Positions 1 to 6,950 of a stretch of DNA of 64,000 nucleotides are shown here, piece after piece (the stretch's first letter is position 1; the number at the start of each line of letters is the position of its first letter). The position numbers and the translations under genes were made by a program. The notes under the pieces were generated by a model, which was not told where the DNA came from, searched no databases, and worked only from the letters and a program-made list of their open reading frames with translations. Source of the stretch: Gammaproteobacteria bacterium UBA7803 (GTDB lineage Bacteria > Pseudomonadota > Gammaproteobacteria > Pseudomonadales > Azotimanducaceae); contig DLCH01000016.1 in the NCBI GenBank assembly GCA_002480525.1, positions 15,566 through 79,565 on the forward strand, in the 5' to 3' direction.

Positions 1-45
1 CTCCCACATACATGGCGGCCCCTGAGGCCCCCAAATCCCCCCATC

Positions 46-68
46 TGTCGCCGTTCGGCGACACTTTT
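46..68 (+). terminator. Rho-independent terminator of a gene left of the window
   Basis: A 7-bp perfect GC-rich stem (46-52 with 57-63) closes a GTTC tetraloop and is followed directly by a T-rich tract (65-68, then more pyrimidines). The T tract lies on the plus side, so it should end a plus-strand transcript entering from outside the window. Confidence 0.6.
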
Positions 69-131
69 CCTTTCCAGAGCGTTTCGACGTGTTTCGTTTT
101 GTTAACGAGGGCGCAGAAATGAACTTTTCCC

Positions 132-159
132 TTGAGGTCTAATCTGACCTGCATATAAT
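132..159 (+). promoter_or_regulatory. Strong sigma-70 promoter, no obvious gene behind it
   Basis: TTGAGG (132-137), a 16-nt spacer and a perfect TATAAT (154-159). Transcription would start near 166. A G/C-rich discriminator follows the -10, as at growth-rate-controlled promoters. The next annotated gene downstream lies on the opposite strand, so the transcript has no clear product. Confidence 0.6.
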
Positions 160-390
160 TCGCGCCCGTTGCAACCCTTGACATGAAGGAGATTGCAGCC
201 GCGAAAGCGAGACGGGGGTCTCTGAATTCAGGGCCCCGGAAGTAAGAAAGAAGTACCGAGTCGTACCAGAAGCTCTGCCGAGGAAAACGTGATCAACCGC
301 AGCGAATCCAGGCTCATCGCCCTGGAGCGTCGTAATCAGGCTGCCCGTTCGAGAAGGAACCCGCGACCCAGCCACGCCGGCCCGGTGCCG
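160..390 (+). other. Possible leader or small RNA region
   Basis: This stretch lies between the promoter at 132-159 and the 3' end of the minus-strand transporter. It contains a CTGAATTCAG palindrome inside a GGGG/CCCC-flanked stretch, a short 307-312/321-326 stem, and two tiny reading frames: a 20-codon ATG frame at 183-245 without a Shine-Dalgarno, and a 49-codon GTG frame at 289-438. It does not match the tmRNA, SRP RNA or RNase P RNA signatures I know. I see no convincing terminator at its end. Confidence 0.3.
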
Positions 391-438
391 GTCAAAGATA
401 CATCGCGCTCAGGACCCAGGTCAGCGTCAGCCACATGA
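289..438 (+). CDS. Possible 49-residue basic small protein
   Basis: A GTG start is preceded at good spacing by a GAGGAA Shine-Dalgarno-like run (about 280-284). The predicted peptide begins INRSESRLIALERRNQAARS after the start residue and is strongly basic. The frame sits downstream of a strong promoter, which is the main argument for it. Against it, the last third overlaps the 3' end of the minus-strand transporter gene and I recognise no family. It may be chance. Confidence 0.2.
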   Translation: MINRSESRLIALERRNQAARSRRNPRPSHAGPVPVKDTSRSGPRSASAT

Positions 439-2215
439 GCAGCGTGAGCGGCACGCCCACCTTCAGGAAATCGCTGAAGGCGTAGCCGCCCGCGCTCATC
501 ACCAGCAGATTGGTCTGATAGGCCATCGGCGTCGCGTAGCTCATGTTGGCGCCGAACAGCACCGCCAGCACGAACGGCTCCGGCGGCGCCCCCAGCTCGG
601 CCGCGATGCCCATGGCGATGGGCGTGCCGATCACCGCGGCGGCGTTGTTCGACACCACGTTGGTCAGCAGCGCCAGCAGCAGCATGAGCCCCGATAGAAT
701 CACCGTCGGCCCCGCATCCAGGGTCACCGCCAGAAACGTCCGCGTGATGAATTCCGTGGCGTCGGTGGCGATCAGCGCCTGACCCAGCGCCAGGCTCGCC
801 GCCACCACGAAGAACACCGACGGGCTCACGGCACGGATCGCGGAACCCATGTCCAGGCAGCGGGTGAGCACCAGCAGCACCGCGCCGGCGATGGCTGACA
901 CCGCGATGGGCATGACGCCGAGCGCGGCGAGAGTCACCACCGCCATCAGGATCCCCAGGGCCAGCGGCGCGCGGCTGGTGGTCGGCAGGGACACGGTCGC
1001 GTCCAGCACCAGGAAATCCGTCGTCTGCTTGAGCACGGCGATCTGCTCCCTGGGCCCCTGCACCAGCAGGATGTCGCCCTGGCGCAGGATCACGTCCTGG
1101 ATGTCCTCCTTGGCCCGCCAGATGTCCCGGCCGGCCCGGTGCAGGGCCAGCACGGCGAGCTGATAGCGATCCAGGAACCGGGCGAACCTCAGGTTGGCGC
1201 GGTCGAGGCTCGACCCCTGCACGACGGCGATCTCGGCCAGAATCTGATTCTCCGCCCGCAGCGGGTGCTCGGCGTCGACCCGCTGATCCCCTGAGAACAG
1301 CTTGGCGCGGAGGGTCTCCTCGAACTCCTTGAGTTTCTGCGGGGTGCCGCGCACCCGGATGCGGTCGCCGGCCTTGAGGGTGACGTCCGGCAGCGGCATC
1401 AGGTAGGTGTCGCCGCGGCGCACCCGCAGCACGTTCATCTCGCCGCCGGTCAGCGCCTTGGCTTCCGCCAGGGTCTTGTTCACCACCGCCGAGTGCTCGT
1501 CGATGTGCAGCCTGGCCTCGAACAGGCGCGGCGAGGGGTTCTCCAGCTCGATACGGCGTTTCGGCAGCAGCCTCGGCGCGACCAGCCACAGGTACAGCAC
1601 CGCCACGCCGCCGGCGATGGCCGCCGGCACCACGAAGTCGAACATCTCGAAGCGCGTCATGCCGAGCTCCGCGGCGACCCCCACCACCAGCAGGTTGGTG
1701 GAGGTGCCGATGGTGGTGGACATGCCGCCCACCAGGGTGGCGAAGCCCATGGGCATGAGTACGCCGGAAGCCGACGTGTTGGTCTTCAGGCACATGCTGA
1801 CCAGGATCGGCAGCAGCAGCACCACGATGGGGGTGTTGTTGACGAACGCGGACAGCACCGCGCCGATGGCCAGCGTCGCCAGGAAGGACAGGAACGGTGC
1901 CTTTCCCCAGGTGCGCGACAGCAGCCGGCCCACGGGCTCGAGCGCGCCGGTCCGGACCAGCCCCTGGCCGAGGATCATCAGCGCGCACACGGCGATCAGC
2001 GCCTCGTGGCCGAAGCCCTCGAACAGCCGCGCCGGCTCGAAACCCGGATAGGGAAACACCGAGAACCCCACCGCGAGCACCGCCAGCAGGCCGAGGCTGG
2101 TGGCTTCGAGCGGAATCCGGTCGCGGGTGAACAGGTAGAGCGCGACCACGGTCAGCACCATCACGGCGATGGCGTGCCCGTCGGGCGGGGCGCCGGCGGT
2201 GCTCAGCTCGGTCAT
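392..2215 (-). CDS. SLC13/DASS-family anion permease with RCK_C (TrkA-C) domains
   Basis: Predicted inner-membrane sodium-coupled anion transporter of 607 residues; family substrates are sulfate or dicarboxylates, and the substrate here cannot be read from sequence. The N-terminal half (about 14-215) carries several hydrophobic helices and the family's paired substrate-binding motifs NNTPIV (126-131) and GTSTNLL (170-176). A soluble insert at about 230-410 looks like two TrkA-C/RCK_C regulatory domains, and a second helical half with TNVVSNNAAA completes the fold. This layout is standard for bacterial proteins of the type. It lies 218 bp downstream of the Lon gene on the same strand and is probably a separate transcript. 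No transporter operon partner is nearby. Confidence 0.88.
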   Translation of the reverse strand: MTELSTAGAPPDGHAIAVMVLTVVALYLFTRDRIPLEATSLGLLAVLAVGFSVFPYPGFEPARLFEGFGHEALIAVCALMILGQGLVRTGALEPVGRLLSRTWGKAPFLSFLATLAIGAVLSAFVNNTPIVVLLLPILVSMCLKTNTSASGVLMPMGFATLVGGMSTTIGTSTNLLVVGVAAELGMTRFEMFDFVVPAAIAGGVAVLYLWLVAPRLLPKRRIELENPSPRLFEARLHIDEHSAVVNKTLAEAKALTGGEMNVLRVRRGDTYLMPLPDVTLKAGDRIRVRGTPQKLKEFEETLRAKLFSGDQRVDAEHPLRAENQILAEIAVVQGSSLDRANLRFARFLDRYQLAVLALHRAGRDIWRAKEDIQDVILRQGDILLVQGPREQIAVLKQTTDFLVLDATVSLPTTSRAPLALGILMAVVTLAALGVMPIAVSAIAGAVLLVLTRCLDMGSAIRAVSPSVFFVVAASLALGQALIATDATEFITRTFLAVTLDAGPTVILSGLMLLLALLTNVVSNNAAAVIGTPIAMGIAAELGAPPEPFVLAVLFGANMSYATPMAYQTNLLVMSAGGYAFSDFLKVGVPLTLLMWLTLTWVLSAMYL

Positions 2216-2433
2216 GTCGTTCCGGTTACTTCTTCGGAGGCGTCACGGCAGTGTACCCAAAGGCCGGGCGGATGCACCGGCGGGCCGCCGCAGAATTCAG
2301 TTGACAGGGCTGCGAGGAAGAATTCCGGCACGCCCTGGCGGGTGAGCGGTTACCCGGCCGCGGGTTCTGGTGCCGGCCTGCCGTCCGACGGGCGTGTCGC
2401 GGCCGGCGACAACCGCCCGTTCAGCCTCGCCCG

Positions 2434-4818
2434 TCAGAACAGCAGATCGACCACCTCCTCGAACTGCTCGACGAAGTGCACCTCGATGCCGCGGCGAATG
2501 TGATCCGGCACCTCCTCCCAGTCCCGGCGGTTGGCTGCGGGCAGGATGACGTGGCGGATCTTCTGCCGTTTGGCGGCCAGCAGCTTCTCCCGGATGCCGC
2601 CCACGGGGTAGACGCGGCCGGTGAGCGTCAGCTCGCCGGTCATGGCGAAGCCGGCCTTGGGGCGCTTGCCGAGCGCCCGGGACACGAGCGCCGTGCTCAT
2701 GGTCACGCCGGCGCTCGGTCCGTCCTTGGGCGTCGCGCCGGCCGGCACGTGCACGTGCAGGTAGGCGTCGTCGAACCAGTCGGGCTCGATGCCGAACTGC
2801 GCGGCGTTGCCGCGGACGTAGCTGTAGGCGAGGTTGGCGGATTCCTGCATCACGTTGCCGAGCTGGCCGGTGAGCTTCAGTCCGGCCTGCTTGCGGTGCA
2901 CCAGCGTCGCTTCGACGGGCAGGGTGGCGCCGCCCAGCGGGGTCCAGGCCAGTCCGGTGACGATGCCCACACCGCGCTGCAGCGCTTCCTTCTCGTACAG
3001 GGGTTTGCCGAGGTAGGTCTCCACGTCCCCGGCCGTCACGACGACGGGCCGGGGCGCGTCCTTCAGCAGTCGGACCACGGCCTTGCGCACCACCTGGGCG
3101 AGGGCCTTGTCCAGCCGCCGCACGCCGGCTTCGCGCGAGTACTGCTCGATGATCCGCCGCAGCGCCGGGGCCTCGATCTTGAGGTCGCCGCGCTGGCGCA
3201 GACCGGCGCGCTGGAGCTGGCGGGGCAGCAGGTGCTTGTGGGCGATGGCCAGCTTCTCCTTGTCGAGATAGCCGGACAGGTGGATCACTTCCATGCGGTC
3301 CAGCAGCGGTCCCGGGATCGTGTCGAGCTGGTTGGCGGTGCACACGAACAGCACCTTGGACAGATCCAGGTCCACGTCCAGATAGTGGTCGTGGAAGGTG
3401 GTGTTCTGCTCCGGATCGAGCACTTCCAGCAGCGCAGAGGCGGGGTCGCCCTGGTAGGAGGCGCCGACCTTGTCGATCTCGTCCAGCATGATCACCGGGT
3501 TGGCGGACTCCGAATCCCGCAGGGCCTGCACCAGCTTGCCCGGCATGGCGCCGATGTAGGTGCGGCGGTGGCCCTTGATCTCGGCCTCGTCGCGCATGCC
3601 GCCCACCGAGAAGCGGTAGAAGCGGCGGTTCAGCGCCTCGGCGATGGCGCGGCCGAGGGACGTCTTGCCGACGCCGGGCGGGCCGACGAAGCAGATGATC
3701 GAGCCGGCCACGTCGCCCTTCATGATGCCCAGCGCCAGGAACTCGAGGATGCGGTCCTTGATGTCGCCGAGGCCCTCGTGGTGCCGGTCGAGCACGCCGG
3801 CGGCTTCGCTCAGGTCCCGGGTGTCCTCGGTGTAGTGGCCCCAGGGCACCCGCGTGATCCAGTCCAGATAGTTGCGGGTCACGGCGTACTCGGGGGAGCC
3901 CACCTCCAGCAGGGACAGCTTGTGCAGTTCCTCGTCGATGCGCTTCCGGGCCGCCTCGGGTACCTCCAGGGGCTCCAGCCGCGCCTGGAATTCCTCGATC
4001 TCGGCGGTCTTGTCGTCCTTCGACAGGCCGAGCTCCTGCTGGATGAACTTGAGCTGCTGGCGCAGAAAGGTCTCCCGCTGACGGCCCTGGATCTCCGCCT
4101 CCACCTGCTTGCGGATGTCCATCTGCGCCTGGGCGATCTCCACTTCCCGGTGCAGCAGCTCGACCACCTTCTCCAGGCGGCGCTGCACGGGAATGGTCTC
4201 CAGCACCTCCTGCAGGTCTTCCTTGCCGGCGCTGGTGAGGCTGGCGGCGAAGTCGGCCAGCAGGGACGGCTCGTTCGGGTTGGAGCGCGTCAGGAAGACC
4301 TTGAGCTCCTCGCCGTAGAGCGGGTTGAGCGGAATCAGCTCCTTGATGGTGTTGATGATGGCGACGGCGTAGGCCTTCTGCTCCTCCGAGCGGCTGTCGG
4401 CGCGCTGGGGAAAGTACTGCACGTTGGCCAGCAGCGGCGGCTCGCGCTGAATCCACTGGCGCACCCGGAAGCGCTGCAGGCCCTCCAGCAGCACCTGGAG
4501 CTGGTCGTCCTCGCGATGTACCCGGTGAATCCGGCAGACCGTTCCCATCTCGTGCAGATCGTCCGGCCCCGGCACACCGTCCACGTCCCGGCGGGTGGCG
4601 ATCAGGCCCACCAGCTCGTGCTTGCGCTGCTGAATGGCCTTCAGGGTCGGCAGCCACACCTCGGCGTTCATCACCAGCGGAATGGCCTGGCCCGGAAAGA
4701 ACGGCCGGTGGTGCTGGGGCAGCACGTGGATGTGGCTGGGCAGCACCTCGCTCGGCAGCAGGATCTGCCGTTCGTCGGCGCCTTCCCGGACGATGTCGCC
4801 TTCCTGATCGATGTCCAT
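2434..4818 (-). CDS. ATP-dependent Lon-type protease, AsrA subfamily
   Basis: Cytoplasmic AAA+ serine protease of 794 residues that degrades misfolded and regulatory proteins. The Lon N-domain spans about 20-225, the Walker A GPPGVGKT is at 379-386, Walker B is VIMLDEIDK, and the protease domain has the Ser702-Lys745 dyad (Ser within DGPSAG, Lys within GGIREK). The N-terminus, with an LPSEVLPSHIHVLPQHHRPF-type stretch at 21-40, resembles what I remember of Pseudomonas AsrA rather than classical Lon, so this is probably the second, heat-induced Lon paralogue. A sigma-32-like promoter lies just upstream (4854-4882). Classical lon would be expected elsewhere in the genome. Confidence 0.93.
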   Translation of the reverse strand: MDIDQEGDIVREGADERQILLPSEVLPSHIHVLPQHHRPFFPGQAIPLVMNAEVWLPTLKAIQQRKHELVGLIATRRDVDGVPGPDDLHEMGTVCRIHRVHREDDQLQVLLEGLQRFRVRQWIQREPPLLANVQYFPQRADSRSEEQKAYAVAIINTIKELIPLNPLYGEELKVFLTRSNPNEPSLLADFAASLTSAGKEDLQEVLETIPVQRRLEKVVELLHREVEIAQAQMDIRKQVEAEIQGRQRETFLRQQLKFIQQELGLSKDDKTAEIEEFQARLEPLEVPEAARKRIDEELHKLSLLEVGSPEYAVTRNYLDWITRVPWGHYTEDTRDLSEAAGVLDRHHEGLGDIKDRILEFLALGIMKGDVAGSIICFVGPPGVGKTSLGRAIAEALNRRFYRFSVGGMRDEAEIKGHRRTYIGAMPGKLVQALRDSESANPVIMLDEIDKVGASYQGDPASALLEVLDPEQNTTFHDHYLDVDLDLSKVLFVCTANQLDTIPGPLLDRMEVIHLSGYLDKEKLAIAHKHLLPRQLQRAGLRQRGDLKIEAPALRRIIEQYSREAGVRRLDKALAQVVRKAVVRLLKDAPRPVVVTAGDVETYLGKPLYEKEALQRGVGIVTGLAWTPLGGATLPVEATLVHRKQAGLKLTGQLGNVMQESANLAYSYVRGNAAQFGIEPDWFDDAYLHVHVPAGATPKDGPSAGVTMSTALVSRALGKRPKAGFAMTGELTLTGRVYPVGGIREKLLAAKRQKIRHVILPAANRRDWEEVPDHIRRGIEVHFVEQFEEVVDLLF

Positions 4819-4853
4819 GACGGTTCCTGGCTCGCTGCTGTCGCCTCTGACCT

Positions 4854-4882
4854 ATGTGGGGACGCCCGGGGCGGAATCAAAG
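4854..4882 (-). promoter_or_regulatory. Putative heat-shock (sigma-32) promoter of the AsrA-like lon
   Basis: Read on the minus strand: CTTTGATT (4882-4875), a 13-nt spacer, then CCCCACAT (4861-4854), about 35 nt upstream of the ATG. Known sigma-32 sites are close to CTTGAAA, 13-15 nt, CCCCATNT. The -10 has one extra C relative to consensus, hence moderate confidence. Confidence 0.45.
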
Positions 4883-4994
4883 TGGCGGCCCGCGCCGGCC
4901 GCCGGCTGCCGGAGTCCGGCGGGCCACCGGCCGGTTGCCGGCCCCGGCCAGGCCGTGGATCATGGTCCAGGCAGCGTCAGCAGGGGGTGAAGCG

Positions 4995-5867
4995 ATGGGG
5001 CAGGAAACGCGCAGCGACGACACCGCGCCGGTGTCCTACATGGACCGCACCCGGGCGTTCTACGAGGCCCAGGGCTTCGACCGGGCGTACCGCTGGGCGC
5101 ACCATGACGACACGCCCTGGGCGCCGCTGGCCAGGCCCCTGTCCCAGTGCACGCTGGGCCTGGTCACCACGGCGAGCCGCTATCCGCGGGCGGAGCTCGA
5201 GCCCCGCAAGGTGGATTCCGGTGACATGGCGGATCCGCCGGAGCGGCTGTTCACGGACGATCTGTCCTGGGACAAGCAGGCCACCCACACCGACGACGTG
5301 AACAGCTTCTGTCCGTTCGCCCCGCTGGAGGCGCTGGTCCGGGCAGGGCGGCTCGGCGCCCTCGCGCCGCGGTTCCACTGCGTGCCGACCGAGTACAGTC
5401 AGCGGGCGACCATCGACCACGACGCCCCGGAGATCCTGCGGCGGCTGCGGGAGGATGGAGCCGACATCGCCCTGCTGGTGCCGTTGTGACCGGTATGCCA
5501 CCAGACCGTGAGTCTGGTCGCACGTCACCTCGAAGCCAACGGCATGCCCACGGTGGTGCTCGGTTCCGCCCGTGACATCGTCCTGCACTGCGGCGTGCCC
5601 CGATTCCTGTTCGTCGATTTCCCGCTCGGCAACCCCTGCGGCCGGCCGTGGGACGATGCCATGCAGCGGCGCATCGTCGGCGAGGCGGTGACGCTGTTCG
5701 AGACCGCACGGGCGCCCGGCACCACGGTCGAGTCGCCGGAGCGGTGGGGCAGCGATGACTGGCGTCGGCGGTACATGGCGGTGACGCCGGACAACCGCGA
5801 CGAGCTGGCGCGGCGCGGCGAGGATCTGCGGCGGCGCCGGGCGGCGCGGGAGCGCCGGCCGGTGTGA
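4995..5867 (+). CDS. GrdB/PrdB-like selenoprotein with in-frame UGA (Sec165)
   Basis: The two halves around the UGA at 5487-5489 lie in one frame and join into a 290-residue protein of the glycine/sarcosine/betaine/proline reductase selenoprotein B family. The junction reads LLVPL-U-PVCHQTVSLVARHLE, giving a UxxC redox motif (Sec165, Cys168) where relatives have UxxC or CxxC. Upstream, RWAHHDDTPWAPL and LGLVTTASRYP are family-typical; downstream, LEANGMPTVVLGSARDI and FPLGNPCGRPWD continue the same domain. A stop at Leu164 would remove the second redox cysteine and half the fold. A hairpin suited to a bacterial SECIS follows the UGA. The start at 4995 has a GGGGGTGA run before it; ATG 5040 is an alternative. 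The proteobacterial role is unknown, presumably thiol-disulfide or reductase chemistry, since no Grd or Prd partners are nearby. Confidence 0.82.
5496..5522 (+). promoter_or_regulatory. Candidate bacterial SECIS hairpin
   Basis: A perfect 6-bp stem (5501-5506 with 5512-5517) closes the 5-nt loop CGTGA. It extends outward through an A-T pair, one C-C mismatch and three further pairs. The apical loop begins 17 nt after the UGA and has a G among its first two bases, matching the usual description of bacterial SelB-binding elements. It lies inside the coding sequence. Confidence 0.6.
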
Positions 5868-5891
5868 ACCGGCTCCCCGGGCGCGCCGCGC

Positions 5892-6935
5892 TCAACCCCG
5901 TTCGAACGTGGCGATCACCTCATCGAGGGTGTCGAGCTGGCGCTTGCGCCAGGCGATCTCCTCTTCGGCGCCGGGCCGGTCCTTGCCGGCCTGCTCCAGC
6001 GCCTTGATCTGATCCGCCACGTCCGCCCGCTGCTTCTGCAGCCGCGTCAGGCGGCCGGCGAGCTCCGCCTTGTCGAACATGAGCTGCTCGGGCTCGGCGC
6101 CGTCCGGCTCCGCTTCCGCCGTCTGGCCCGGTCCGTCCTCCACGGCGGCGGCGGGCATCACCGGCACGCCCGGCTCGAGCCGGCGCTGGTTCATGAAGCT
6201 CGGCGAGACGATCTCCAGGCCGGCGCCGTGCAGGCCGTCGAGCACCGCGGCGTTGAGCTCGGTGCGCTTGCTCACGAGGCTGCGCACGTCCTCGAGATAG
6301 CCGGACACCCGGTAGGCCACCGCATGGTCGAGCAGCGCCTTGATCTGCATGAAGGGCTCGGCGAGGCCGGCGTTGGCCGCGGCGGCCAGCAGGGCCTTCT
6401 CCACCGAGCGGCGCGGCGCGTCGTAGCCGAGAGACACGTCGGCGGACACCAGCGTGCCCTGATCGCTCACCACCTTGACCGGATGGGAAATGAGATACAG
6501 GTTCGGCACGCTCATCAGGTCGCGGTCCTCGCTCTGCAGCTCGGTGTGCAGCAGCCCCTGCTCGGTGACGCGGCCGAAGTGGCTCTCGATCTGAATGAAG
6601 TCGCCGGGGTGGAAGCCGCCCACCGCCCGCAGCATCAGACCCGCCATGGCGTTGGCCACCAGGGTGGTCGACGACAGGGCGATGATGGCGGTGAGCACCA
6701 GGCCGAACAGGGACAGGAGCTGGCCGCGCAGCTCCGGGCCGACGGGCAGGATCAGCACCACCACCACGTTGGCCGACAGCACCAGGGCCACCACGGCGAG
6801 CTGCCGGAAGATCCGCAGGCTGGAGCGGGCGGGGATCGCCCGCAGCACAGCCCACACGGCCAGAGCCGTGAACGCCACGACGGTGAGCGGCGGCAGACCC
6901 CACCGCGCCAGGCCGTCGAGCAGGGCGTCCGCCAC
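5892..6935 (-). CDS. Small-conductance mechanosensitive channel (MscS family)
   Basis: Predicted inner-membrane osmotic safety valve of 347 residues. Hydrophobic helices lie at about 10-30, 45-70 and 75-95. A pore-helix-like stretch rich in Ala and Gly follows (ANAMAGLMLRAVGG), then the MscS beta-domain signature GFHPGDFIQIESHFGRV and the VPNLYLI stretch typical of the family. The last 90 residues are charged and likely coiled coil (repeated Lys/Gln/Glu with Leu), a cytoplasmic tail beyond the minimal fold. It starts 15 bp after the prc stop codon, so the two genes are probably co-transcribed. Confidence 0.87.
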   Translation of the reverse strand: MADALLDGLARWGLPPLTVVAFTALAVWAVLRAIPARSSLRIFRQLAVVALVLSANVVVVLILPVGPELRGQLLSLFGLVLTAIIALSSTTLVANAMAGLMLRAVGGFHPGDFIQIESHFGRVTEQGLLHTELQSEDRDLMSVPNLYLISHPVKVVSDQGTLVSADVSLGYDAPRRSVEKALLAAAANAGLAEPFMQIKALLDHAVAYRVSGYLEDVRSLVSKRTELNAAVLDGLHGAGLEIVSPSFMNQRRLEPGVPVMPAAAVEDGPGQTAEAEPDGAEPEQLMFDKAELAGRLTRLQKQRADVADQIKALEQAGKDRPGAEEEIAWRKRQLDTLDEVIATFERG

Positions 6936-6950
6936 GTCGAGCGCCGCGGC

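Noticed and set aside
2476..5301. 941-residue plus-strand open frame opposite lon
   Set aside because: It is the antisense shadow of a GC-rich gene; the translation is low-complexity (His, Gln, Gly, Leu) and matches no domain, whereas the minus strand is a complete Lon protease.
5487..5489. Premature stop or pseudogene
   Set aside because: The frame is preserved on both sides, the next gene-sized half has full conservation, the position equals a family Sec/Cys site and a SECIS-like hairpin follows. Recoding explains it better than decay or frameshift.
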